Source: CAVOAK01 sp965217615 (GTDB lineage Bacteria; Pseudomonadota; Alphaproteobacteria; UBA8366; CAVOAK01). Taken from it: a DNA stretch of 64,000 nt. Positions 27,010 to 36,600 of the stretch are shown piece by piece. Below the pieces are notes generated by a model. That model made no database searches and had not been told where the DNA came from. It saw only the letters and a program-made list of their open reading frames with translations. The stretch's first letter is position 1; each line of letters starts with the position of its first letter. The translations under genes were made by a program, and so were the position numbers. Location of the stretch: assembly GCA_965217615.1 (NCBI GenBank), contig CBDCIT010000018.1:124001-188000 (forward strand). Direction: 5' to 3'.

Positions 27010-27884
27010 CTCGTCTGTCCAAACAACAAGGTGTGTTAAAAATCACAAAACCAGGGGGGTCAATTTTGGACGCCGATAACCCCACAATAGGGGGTCAATA
27101 TTCCACGCCGAACAACACTGTGGGACTGGGACGGCACGCTCGAGCGCATCCACCACGCGCTCTATGTGGCGGTACGCGACCGGGAAGGGCGCGAGGCGAG
27201 CCCATCGGCGGCGGTGATCGACAGCCAGAGCGCCAAGGGAGCGCAAAAAGGGGGGCTTCGCTCGACCCGCAGGGCTTCGATGCGGGCAAGAAGGTCACGG
27301 GGCGCAAGCGCCACATCCTCGTCGATACACTCGGCCTGTTGTTGAGCGTCATCGTCCATCCCGCCGACGTGCAGGATCGCGACGGCGCCCGCGAGCTGCT
27401 TCGAACCGCGCGCCGTTCGTTCCCCTTCATCGAGACCATCTTCGCCGACGGCGGCTACCAGGGGCCGAGGATGGCGGCGACCGTCGCCACGACCGGCTGC
27501 TGGAAGCTGGAAATCGTTAAGCGCACCGACGCGCACCGCTTCGTGGCCCTGCCGAAACGCTGGATCGTGGAGCGAACGTTCGCCTGGATCAGCCGCAACC
27601 GGCGCCTCGCCCGCGACTTCGAGCGATATGCCAGAACCGTTGTCGCCTTCGTCCGTCTCGCCATGATCCGCATCATGCTCAGGCGTTTGACACCGCCAAC
27701 TCCTTGTCGATGAATCGCAAGTTCTTGGATCGGCTCTCACTCTTTCATCAACAATTGACGGCCTAGATGTTCTTTCTATGTTCGAACTATGTTGCAATCG
27801 AGGCGAGTGCTACGACAGGCAGAGAATTAGCTTGCAGAAGCGTATCTGCGCAGCCGATCCCGACCTCCAAATATCGACAAAAGT

Positions 27885-28319
<435 letters not shown>

Positions 28320-28346
28320 GAACGAAATGTAGGCACAAACGCCGCC

Positions 28347-29018
28347 TCAATCAATCAATCGCAAAAGTCCGGCGGCAAGGTCTGCGGTCGTCTTATCGGC
28401 AGTACCGCTTAAATTGTCCGGTCGGAAATGGCGCTGAAAGGCTGCGATTGCACTTGGCCCGGACGTGTCATAGCCGTAGTGGGCAAGCATCGTTGGGACG
28501 TCCGTTACAGCGCCTGTCGCCGGCACCGGCCACAAACCGATCCCCGCGAGCGCCAGCCGGCGCCAGTCGAACAACTCTCCCGGGTCTTGCTTGCGTGAGG
28601 GGGCGATGTCGGAGTGCCCGACGACGTTGCGCGGCGGTATGGGATGGCGCGCCACTAGGTTTTGTGCCAAAGCGATCAAGGAATCAACTTGAGGGTCGGG
28701 AAACGGCCGATAGCCGAGCTCGTGGCCGGGATTGACCAGCTCGATGCCGATCGAGCGGCTGTTGGGATCACGGTTGCCGCGCCAAGAACTCTCCCCAGCG
28801 TGCCAGGCGCGGGAGGACTCATCGACAAGACGGTACAACTCCCCGTCCTCGTCGATCAGGTAATGGGCGCTGACCTTGGAGGTGTTGTCGCACAGCCGGT
28901 CGAGCGCCGCCTTGGCCGATTCCATGCCGGTGTAGTGGAGAACCAGCAGGTCGATTGGGACGTCCGGCGGTCGAGCCTCGAAGTTTGGCGAGGGCCGATC
29001 GATGGCGTCTATGCTCAT
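28347..29018 (-). CDS. N-acetylmuramoyl-L-alanine amidase (AmpD/AmiD type) with peptidoglycan-binding domain
   Basis: Zinc amidase that cleaves MurNAc-L-Ala bonds in wall recycling or turnover. The 223 residues contain the Amidase_2 fold: IDLLVLHYTGMESAKAALD with the first zinc His, VSAHYLIDEDGELYRLVDES, WHAGESSW, and VVGHSDIAPSRKQDPGELF with the second His and Asp. A C-terminal helical peptidoglycan-binding domain follows (SAIAAFQRHFRPDNLSG). No signal peptide is seen, arguing for a cytosolic AmpD-like role. The start ATG at 29018 overlaps the uup stop as ATGA. Confidence 0.88.
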   Translation of the reverse strand: MSIDAIDRPSPNFEARPPDVPIDLLVLHYTGMESAKAALDRLCDNTSKVSAHYLIDEDGELYRLVDESSRAWHAGESSWRGNRDPNSRSIGIELVNPGHELGYRPFPDPQVDSLIALAQNLVARHPIPPRNVVGHSDIAPSRKQDPGELFDWRRLALAGIGLWPVPATGAVTDVPTMLAHYGYDTSGPSAIAAFQRHFRPDNLSGTADKTTADLAAGLLRLID

Positions 29019-30826
29019 GTCGCGCTGCGCGTCATCGCGGCGTCCTGCTTGACCTCGAGTTCGAGCCACCGCTGCTCGGCGTCTCTCATGTCGATGTTGG
29101 CGGCCGCAAGGCGCGTCGCGTTCTGTTCGAACCTTGCCGGGTCGTCGGCAAACAGTTTGGGATCTGCAAGGTCCGTTTCGAGTCCCGCAATCTCTTGTTC
29201 AAGCGCCAAAATTCGAGCCGGCAGGGCTTCGAGCTCTTGTGTTTCGAGCCAACTCAGATTCTTCGCGCGGCGTTTGGTACCCGATGACGGTTTCGGTTTC
29301 AGCTTTCGGGGCGTTTGCGATTTCTCTGCTGGCGCCTTTGGAGTTGGGCGCTGACGCAGATAGTCGGAGTATCCACCGACGTATTCGGTGATGTCGCCAT
29401 CTCCGTCGAGCGCGATGATGCTGGTGACGAGTTGGTCCAAGAAATCGCGATCGTGGCTTACAACGAGCAATGTGCCCTCGTAGTCGTCTAGCCGCTCTTG
29501 AAGGATGTCCAACGTGTCCGCATCCAAATCGTTCGTGGGTTCGTCCAGTACCAGGAGGTTGGAAGGCTGGATCAGAATGCGGGCGAGCAACAACCGACTC
29601 TGCTCGCCACCGGAAAGACTACCGACCGGACTCCGTACCTGATGCTCACGGAAAAGAAAGTCCGAGAGGTAGGCGACGACGTGACGCTGACGGCCATTCA
29701 CAACGACCATATCGCCGCCGCCTTCGCACAGTACGTCCACAGGCGTCAGACTCTGATCCAGACTCTGGCGGCCTTGATCGAAGTAGGCGATGCGCAGGCC
29801 GTCCGCCAACCGCACGCGTCCGCTGTCTGGTGGTACGTCTCCTGTCAACAGCCGTATGATCGTCGATTTTCCGGCGCCGTTGGCGCCGATGATGCCAACA
29901 CGGTCGCCCCTGAGAACGCGGGTAGAGAACCCGTTCGCGATGATCACGTCATCGTAGGATTTCGAAAGACCTTCAACTTCGAGCACCAACTTTCCGCCTG
30001 CTGCGCTGGCCATTCGCTTCATCTTTGGCCTCGCATCTACGCGCCGACGTCGAGCGCGTTCCACCCGCAACTCTGAAAGCTTACGCAGGCGGCGCTGATT
30101 GCGCTTGCGGCGCGCTGTGACGCCACGATGCAGATAGCGGATCTCCGCCCGCAGGTGCTGATCGATTCGATTTAGCGCTGCGTCCTCTGCCGCCACAACA
30201 CGCTCCGACCAACGCTCGAAATCGCCGAACCCATGCGCGTTCGCAAGCAACCGTCCGGCAGCTAGCCACAGAGTTGAGCGCGTCGTGTTGCGCAAAAAAG
30301 TGCGGTCGTGGCTGACCGCGAGCCACCCGCCGGGAAAGCGGTGCAGCATCGCCTCCAGCAGTTCGATCGTGGGAAGATCCAGATGGTTTGTCGGTTCGTC
30401 CAGCAACAAGATGTCCGGGGACGTTACAAGCGCTCTGGCCAATGCCGCGCGGCGCAATTCGCCCCCCGACAGTGTGCCCATGGGTCGCTCGCCCGCAAGC
30501 TTGAGTTCGTCGAGCTGCGCTGCCTCATGATGCGCGGGTGTGCCCTTGCTGGATACGAACTGGGCGACGGTCTCGTCAGCGGGTGGCGACAGATCCTGGG
30601 GCAGATAGCTGATGCGTATGCCAGATTGGACGAATCGTACTCCGGCGTCTATTTCAATCAGTCCCGCGAGTGCCCTGAGCATCGTCGACTTGCCGCTGCC
30701 GTTGTGACCGACCAAGCAGACGCGGTCGCCGCTTGCGAGGGCAACGCTGAGGTCGCTGAACAGGGGCGCAATGTGGAAGCTGATGCTTGCGTCGCGTAGC
30801 GAAACAAGTGGCAAGGTCTCCGCCAC
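29015..30826 (-). CDS. uup: ABC-F family ATPase Uup
   Basis: Soluble tandem ATPase that acts on ribosomes and, in E. coli, affects transposon excision. The 603 residues contain two ATPase domains with Walker A GHNGSGKS and GANGAGKS, signatures LSGGELRRAALA and LSGGEQSRLLLA, and Walker B LLLDEPTNHLD and LVLDEPTNDLD, separated by a basic linker (ARRKRNQRRLRKL). The C-terminal coiled coil after about residue 515 marks it as Uup and not EttA. The start is GTG at 30826, sharing its G with the djlA stop (TAGTG). Confidence 0.92.
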   Translation of the reverse strand: MAETLPLVSLRDASISFHIAPLFSDLSVALASGDRVCLVGHNGSGKSTMLRALAGLIEIDAGVRFVQSGIRISYLPQDLSPPADETVAQFVSSKGTPAHHEAAQLDELKLAGERPMGTLSGGELRRAALARALVTSPDILLLDEPTNHLDLPTIELLEAMLHRFPGGWLAVSHDRTFLRNTTRSTLWLAAGRLLANAHGFGDFERWSERVVAAEDAALNRIDQHLRAEIRYLHRGVTARRKRNQRRLRKLSELRVERARRRRVDARPKMKRMASAAGGKLVLEVEGLSKSYDDVIIANGFSTRVLRGDRVGIIGANGAGKSTIIRLLTGDVPPDSGRVRLADGLRIAYFDQGRQSLDQSLTPVDVLCEGGGDMVVVNGRQRHVVAYLSDFLFREHQVRSPVGSLSGGEQSRLLLARILIQPSNLLVLDEPTNDLDADTLDILQERLDDYEGTLLVVSHDRDFLDQLVTSIIALDGDGDITEYVGGYSDYLRQRPTPKAPAEKSQTPRKLKPKPSSGTKRRAKNLSWLETQELEALPARILALEQEIAGLETDLADPKLFADDPARFEQNATRLAAANIDMRDAEQRWLELEVKQDAAMTRSAT

Positions 30827-31551
30827 TAGGTGAGTCCACGCTCGTCACTTACTCGGTCGTAGGCGACATTGATCGCCGCCAACTTTTCGTTGGCCAGGTC
30901 GACGAATTCCTGCGGCATGCCTTGAGCGATCAATCGATCGGGATGGTTTTCTCGCACCAGCGCACGATAGGCGGACTTGATCTCCTCGTCGGGGGTTTCG
31001 TGCGAAACGCCGAGTACAGTGTGAGCGTCGGCTTTCTCCGGTCCCAGTTCGATCTCCGTTACCCGCTCGAAGGCGGCGTCGTCGAGTGAAAAGATTTCTG
31101 AAACCGCGCGCAAATACTCAACTTCCGCGGGGTGAATAACGCCGTCTGCCTTGGCAACGTGGGCCAGGCAAAACAGCAACTCTTCAAGTATGGCGGGGTT
31201 CTCCCGAAACATCTCCGCAACTTGGCGGGCGTAGGGCTCGAAACCGCGCGAATCTCTTCGCGCCTGATCGAAGACACGCGAAACATTGCCTAGCTCGTCC
31301 TCGGGGACCTGGAAAACTTCGCGGAAGGCCTCCACTTCGTCGCGCGTCACAACGCCGTCGGCTTTCGCCATTTTAGCGCCGAGCACGATGACAGCGATGG
31401 TAAAGGCAATCGATTTGGTGCCTTCCTCGCCGCTTTTCGGCTGCCGCATTCTATCGATGGCATGTCCAGCTGCCGTGCCGATAATGGCGCCGAGCGGTCC
31501 GCCCATGGCAAATCCGGCGGCTCCACCCAGTACCTTCCCCCAAATTGTCAT
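30826..31551 (-). CDS. djlA: TerB/J-domain co-chaperone DjlA
   Basis: DnaK co-chaperone, normally anchored in the inner membrane. The 241 residues begin with a Gly-rich hydrophobic segment (GAAGFAMGGPLGAIIGTAAG), then a TerB-like helical domain (AKMAKADGVVTRDEVEAF and HVAKADGVIHPAEVEYLR repeats), then a C-terminal J domain with HTVLGVSHETPDEEIKSAYR and the essential HPD in ENHPDRLI. First gene of a djlA-uup-ampD run with overlapping ends. Confidence 0.93.
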   Translation of the reverse strand: MTIWGKVLGGAAGFAMGGPLGAIIGTAAGHAIDRMRQPKSGEEGTKSIAFTIAVIVLGAKMAKADGVVTRDEVEAFREVFQVPEDELGNVSRVFDQARRDSRGFEPYARQVAEMFRENPAILEELLFCLAHVAKADGVIHPAEVEYLRAVSEIFSLDDAAFERVTEIELGPEKADAHTVLGVSHETPDEEIKSAYRALVRENHPDRLIAQGMPQEFVDLANEKLAAINVAYDRVSDERGLT

Positions 31552-31679
31552 GGAGCAAGACTCAACACGCGTCGGTGGCCCGTGCAGCGAGGGAGGCGAT
31601 GCGGGTTCGCCGACACGTCATCACATGCCGTCCATGAGTTTGTTGCCCATTGTCTGGGCGACCGCCGTTCATCGGGCGC

Positions 31680-32432
31680 TCAATCTTCAAATAGGGCACG
31701 TGGACCGATGCGTCCGAATCCCGGCAGCTTCAAAGCCAGCCCCAAGGGATAGACGCCGAATGTCAGTCCAGCGACGTTAATTTCGAGTCCCTCCTCAACG
31801 CCGGCGAGAATACCCAGAAGGCCAAAGAAGGAGATTTGTATGCCGGTACCACTCGGCGCCTTGGCGATCACACCGTAACCCAAATAGTCCTTACCAATCG
31901 CAGTTGGCGGCAAGTCGAGCTTGAGCTCCGGAATATGGCGCCCGACCCAGGCCGTGTACGTATTGCTGTTCGGGCCTGGATACATGGTGTACGTGTTTGC
32001 GTACGGGTAACTGGCAGTCGCATCGTCGATACGTTTGATAATATCGCCGACACCATCGCCGCGGAGATCGGCAATGACCTTTGGGCTGTTTCCGAACCAT
32101 TGACAGTCCGGCAGATCGTTGCCAATGACCAAGGCGGAGCCGCCGTAGCGGGCGCGCCAACCAATAACTTGATAAGTCGTATAACTCGTGGCGTTAGTCG
32201 GCTTGACAGCGATCCACGTGTGCACACCGAATGCGCCGCGCCACCCGTACGTACGTGTCACGTACACCTGGACGACAGCTTCAGTGGTTGTCAGAGGATC
32301 GGGAGCAAGTCCAGTCGACGCGCGGCTGGCCGTACGCCAATCATTTCCCACCGCACGTCCTCCGGTCAGTACAACCGCCGGAGCAGCGAAGAGCAGCGTC
32401 AGAAGAATTCCGGTGCATTTCAACCATTTCAT
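31680..32432 (-). CDS. DUF3750 family membrane-anchored protein
   Basis: Function unknown. From ATG at 32432 the protein has 250 residues with an N-terminal signal or anchor (TGILLTLLFAAPAVVLTGG). Recognisable DUF3750 segments are TRTYGWRGAFGVHTWIAVKP, YEVIGWR-like TYQVIGWRARYGG, and NTYTAWVGRHIPELKLDLPP. The C terminus has a hydrophobic glycine-rich stretch. An ATG at 32519 is possible but would place 29 residues before the signal segment. It ends 128 bases before djlA and is divergent from the DUF1445 gene. Confidence 0.8.
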   Translation of the reverse strand: MKWLKCTGILLTLLFAAPAVVLTGGRAVGNDWRTASRASTGLAPDPLTTTEAVVQVYVTRTYGWRGAFGVHTWIAVKPTNATSYTTYQVIGWRARYGGSALVIGNDLPDCQWFGNSPKVIADLRGDGVGDIIKRIDDATASYPYANTYTMYPGPNSNTYTAWVGRHIPELKLDLPPTAIGKDYLGYGVIAKAPSGTGIQISFFGLLGILAGVEEGLEINVAGLTFGVYPLGLALKLPGFGRIGPRALFED

Positions 32433-32583
32433 GTGTGCCACGATAGCTGTGAATGGCGGGCCATGACAATGGCTGTCAGCATTGAGGCGCCCTATCACAG
32501 AATCGATTGGACATTCCACAGCCGAGCGTCATAGTGAGCGGTTGGTAAGGGCGCACGCGGCGGCGACCTGCGCGGAGGAAATT

Positions 32584-33393
32584 ATGGGTGAATCTACTGC
32601 GCCGATAGCGGCAGAGCAACTGGCGCCAGGGGAGTTGCGGCGGCTCATCAGATCGGGTCGGCACAAGACGACAACCGCCGGCCACGCGCTCGGCCATTTG
32701 CAAGGCAATTTGGTCATCTTGCCGGCCGAATGGGCGCTTGATTTCGCCGTGTTCTGCCAGCGCAATCCCAAGCCGTGCCCGCTGTTAGCAATTTCCGACC
32801 GCGGTGATCCTTTACTGCCGTTGTTGGGTGGGGGCCTCGACCTGCGAACAGATTTACCGAAATATCGCCTTTGGGAAGATGGTGTGCTGAAATCCGAAGT
32901 GCACGACATAAGCGATATCTGGCGCGCCGATTTCGTCGCTTTTGTGATTGGCTGCTCATTCTCCTTTGAAGAGGCGCTGATGGACAACGGTCTGGGCGTT
33001 CGACATATCGAAGAAGGGAGCGAAGGCGCCATGTACATCACCAACATCGAGACACGGAAGGCAGGATCGTTTGAAGGCTCACTCGTCGTATCGATGCGGC
33101 CTTACCTAGAAGCCGACGCCATTCGCGCCGTTGAAATTACTGGGCGATTTCCGATGGCGCATGGCGCGCCCGTCCATCTGGGCGATCCAACGAAAATTGG
33201 CGTGGGGGATCTATCGGCGCCCGATTTTGGTGTGCCGGTGACCGTTAAGAGGGACGAAATCCCCGTATTTTGGGCCTGTGGAGTGACGCCACAAGTTGTC
33301 GTGACAAACGCGAAACCGCCGATTTGCATCACGCATGCGCCAGGTCACATGGTCGTGACAGATCTGCCGAGCAAGGGGTCTGCCGCCGCATAA
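32584..33393 (+). CDS. DUF1445 protein, D-glutamate cyclase / putative hydro-lyase family
   Basis: The family includes a vertebrate D-glutamate cyclase that turns D-glutamate into 5-oxo-D-proline; the bacterial members are mostly uncharacterised. The 269 residues show the family features: LRRLIRSGRHKTTTAGHALG near the N terminus, GNLVILPAEWALDFAVFCQRN, DIWRADFVAFVIGCSFSFEEA and the end FWACGVTPQVVVTNAKPPIC with ITHAPGHM. ATG at 32584 is preceded by GGAGGAAATT, which decides the start. The next gene is a 5-oxoprolinase, which fits a cyclase product. Annotated homologs are often called hydro-lyases without proof. Confidence 0.85.
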   Translation: MGESTAPIAAEQLAPGELRRLIRSGRHKTTTAGHALGHLQGNLVILPAEWALDFAVFCQRNPKPCPLLAISDRGDPLLPLLGGGLDLRTDLPKYRLWEDGVLKSEVHDISDIWRADFVAFVIGCSFSFEEALMDNGLGVRHIEEGSEGAMYITNIETRKAGSFEGSLVVSMRPYLEADAIRAVEITGRFPMAHGAPVHLGDPTKIGVGDLSAPDFGVPVTVKRDEIPVFWACGVTPQVVVTNAKPPICITHAPGHMVVTDLPSKGSAAA

Positions 33394-33699
33394 ATACGCG
33401 AAATTCTGAATCGCGCTAAGTCTTGCCAGCGTCTGACTTGAATTGGCTGTACGTTTAGCGTATGCGTACAGTATGTGTCTGGCCTAATAAGGGCGAAAAA
33501 CGGCACTGATTTTGTCTTGTTGGCGGAGCTGCGCGGCGCGTCCATCAGGTACTGTCTTGTTTCTTGTGCGACTGCCGCTACCGCGAATTTAGTCGCATAT
33601 AGCGCAGGTCACTATTGTGTTGTATTCGCCACTTTTGGCGGGCACATTGGAAACTAATCCTTTGAATTTAACGAAGAAAACCTGCCGCGAGCCGTACAT
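33394..33699 (+). promoter_or_regulatory. 306-base intergenic region with an inverted repeat
   Basis: No gene is evident. An inverted repeat with 7-base arms (CTGTACG, 11-base spacer, CGTACAG) lies at 33447-33471, well placed for an operator or the foot of a promoter for the 5-oxoprolinase gene. The sequence just before the ATG (GAAGAAAACCTGCC) has only a weak ribosome site. The gap means the DUF1445 and 5-oxoprolinase genes may be transcribed separately. Confidence 0.35.
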
Positions 33700-36600
33700 A
33701 TGCAGAGCGAGAAATCCATAGAGCAAGAGACCTCTGGCGGTCTTTGGCAGTTTTGGGTCGATCGCGGCGGAACATTTACCGATATCGTCGCGCGCCGCCC
33801 GGACGGCTCACTTGAGACTCACAAACTTTTGTCCGAGAATTCAGAGCATTATCGGGACGCGGCGGCGCAAGGGATTCGTGAGCTGCTGCGAGTGCCGCCC
33901 GACGACGCTATTCCGGCGGAACAGATCGATTCCATCAAGATGGGGACGACGGTGGCAACAAATGCGCTGCTCGAGCGCAAGGGCGAGCGCACTTTGCTTT
34001 GTACGACCAAGGGCTTTCGTGATGCCCTAAGGATCGCCTATCAGAACAGGCCTCGTCTGTTCGATCTTCACATCGTCAGGCCGGAGCTGCTTTACGACCG
34101 CGTTGAAGAGATCGACGAGCGGATGTCCGCGCAAGGCCAGATCGTTAGCGATCTCGACATTGAAAGCACACAAAAGAAACTCGCCCAGGCCTACGCAAAC
34201 GGAATCCGATCGGTCGCCGTCGTCTTCATGCACGGCTACCGCTATCCCGAACATGAGCTCAAAGTCGCCGATCTCGCGCGCGAAATCGGCTTTACGCAAG
34301 TGTCGACCAGTTTCGAGACGAGTCCGCTGATGAAGCTGGTGAGTCGTGGCGACACGACCGTTGTTGATGCCTATCTGTCTCCAATTCTGCTCGGCTATGT
34401 CAATCAGGTTGCCGAACTCGTTGGCGACGTCCGCCTGATGTTCATGCAATCAAACGGCGGCCTGACGGATGCGCGGCTATTTCAGGGTAAGGACGCCATC
34501 TTGAGCGGCCCGGCCGGGGGAATCGTGGGCGGCGTGGAAACGAGTGGGCTCGCGGGATTCGACAGCATAATTACCTTCGATATGGGGGGTACATCCACCG
34601 ACGTCGCCCATTTCAACGGAGAGTACGAACGCGCCTTCGAGACGCTGGTCGCCGGCGTACGCATGCGGGCACCGATGATGCTGATACATACGGTCGCCGC
34701 CGGCGGCGGGTCGATGTGCGTGTTTGACGGGTCACGTTACCGCGTGGGGCCTGAGTCGGCGGGCGCAAATCCCGGGCCGGCCTGCTATCGTCGTGGCGGC
34801 CCGCTTACCGTTACCGACTGCAATGTCATGCTGGGAAAACTGCAGCCGGAATTCTTCCCCCATGTCTTCGGCAATGACCAGAAACAATCCCTCGACGCCG
34901 ATGTCGTGCACCAGAAGTTCGCCGATCTGCGCGATCAGATTCGGGAGAAGACGGGCGACGACCGGCTGCCGGTCGAAGTGGCGGACGGATATCTCAAAAT
35001 TGCCGTGGAGAACATGGCAAACGCCATCAAGCGAATATCCGTACAACGCGGCTATGACGTCACTGAGTACGCGTTGTGTTGCTTTGGCGGCGCCGGTGGA
35101 CAGCATGCCTGCCTCGTCGCCGATGCGTTGGGAATGAAGAAGGTGGTCATTCATCATTTCGCAGGCGTCCTTTCGGCCTATGGAATGGGCCTTGCCAATA
35201 TCAGGGCCATGCGTGAAAAGGCCGTCGAAGCAAAGCTCTCCGATGATGTGTTCAAAGAAGTCGAGACGATCCTCACTGAGCTTGTCGAAGCGGCCAGCGA
35301 CGAAGTCCTGGCGCAAGGTGTCGCCGAGGCTCGCCTAAGCGCCGTTCGAAAGGTCCATCTTCGCTACGAGGGCACTGACACCGCGTTGGAGGTTGAATTC
35401 GGGGATCCGAAGTCGATGGCAGCCGCCTTCAAGGCGGCCTATCGACAACGCTACGGCTTCACCATGCCCGAGAAGCCGTTCATCGTCGAGGCGGCCGCCG
35501 CGGAGGTCATCGGCACGACGGCTGATGTCGCCGATGAAGCGGTAGCCTCAGCGCGATCGAGCGGCAAACCTGAAGCCCTCGCAACGGTTCAAAGCTACAT
35601 GGATGCCGAATTACGAATGACGCCGGTTTTCGACCGAGACGAGCTCTTTCCCGGCGATACCATCGACGGGCCTGCAATCATACGTGAGACCACGGCCACC
35701 ACGATCGTCGAGCCGGGCTGGCGCGCCGAACTCACTGAGACGCGCTATCTTGTCTTGACGCGGGTCGCGGCTCGGCCAAACCGCGAGGCGATCGGCACGT
35801 CAGTCGATCCCGTCATGCTTGAGGTGTTCAACAATCTGTTCATGTCGATCGCTGAGCAGATGGGGCATACGCTTCAGAACACCGCCTACTCGGTCAATAT
35901 CAAGGAGCGTCTCGATTTCTCCTGCGCCGTGTTCGACGCACAAGGCGACCTTGTAGCAAATGCACCACACATCCCCGTCCATCTCGGCTCGATGAGCGAG
36001 AGTGTGCGAACTGTGATACGCGAAAATGGGGGCGAAATGGTGCCCGGCGACGTCTTCGCCCTTAACACGCCTTATAATGGCGGCACACACCTACCGGACG
36101 TGACGGTCATAACACCGGTCTTCGATAAAGCCGGACGAACTATCCTGTTTTATGTCGGCAGCCGTGGCCATCACGCGGAACTTGGCGGGACAACGCCTGG
36201 TTCCATGCCGCCGGACAGTACGAGAATCGACGAGGAAGGCATCCTGATCGACAACTTCAAGCTGGTCGAAGCGGGTGGATTCCGTGAGGCAGCATTCGTC
36301 GAACTCCTCGAATCCGGCCCTTATCCATCGCGGAACATCGGCCAGAATATCGCCGATATAAAGGCCCAGATCGCCGCCAACGAGAAAGGAGTCCAAGAAC
36401 TCCGGCGCATGGTCGACCATTTCGGGCTCGACGTGGTGCACGCCTACATGCGCCATGTTCAGAATAATGCGGAGGAATGTGTGCGCTGCGTGATCGATGT
36501 GCTCTCCGATGGCCGATTTGCCTATACGCTTGACGATGGCAGCGTCATCGACGTGCAGATCTCGATCGATCGTCAGGGGCGGAACGCAACGATCGACTTC

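Larger units (their letters stand above)
23107..27117 (-). mobile_element. IS21-family element nested in the IS5 element
   Basis: The ends begin TGT and carry repeated copies of a CGGCGTCCAAAATTGACCCC-like sequence, two near each end, as in IS21 relatives. An exact 8-base duplication CTGTGGGA flanks it (23099-23106 and 27118-27125). It carries istA and istB on the minus strand and is itself interrupted by an IS1182-like element (23195-24638). Total 4011 bases, about 2.56 kb without the inner element. Its GC content is clearly above that of the dcw genes. Confidence 0.9.
22861..27713 (+). pseudogene. IS5-family transposase, split by insertion
   Basis: The 5' part (22861-23106) encodes an IS5-type N terminus: MWTPEHRPAAARRGLRYPSD, then WALIEPSRRRGGRPRDVNVR and WSALPKDLPPKS. 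The 3' part (27118-27713) encodes the DDE core, with GKKVTGRKRHILVDTLGL, FADGGYQGPRM and the WIVERTFAWISRNRRLARDF Glu motif. The segment 27118-27250 reads as the family sequence (WDWDGTLERIHHALYV) in a different frame from both sides, with an A5G6 run at 27245-27255 where frames change. Family members often recode at such runs, but a second shift near 23095 is also needed. The intact protein cannot be made because of the insertion. Confidence 0.85.
22778..27736 (+). mobile_element. IS5-family element, interrupted by an IS21-like element
   Basis: Terminal inverted repeats begin GAGCCGATCCA at 22778 and end with its complement at 27736 (17 of 19 outer bases match). Both sides are flanked by TCA (22775-22777 and 27737-27739), fitting the 3-base TNA duplication of IS5 relatives. 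Removing the inner IS21-like insert (23107-27117) and one 8-base target copy leaves an element of about 0.94 kb. It sits between rnpB and the mraZ control region and leaves the TGGG boxes intact. Confidence 0.88.
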
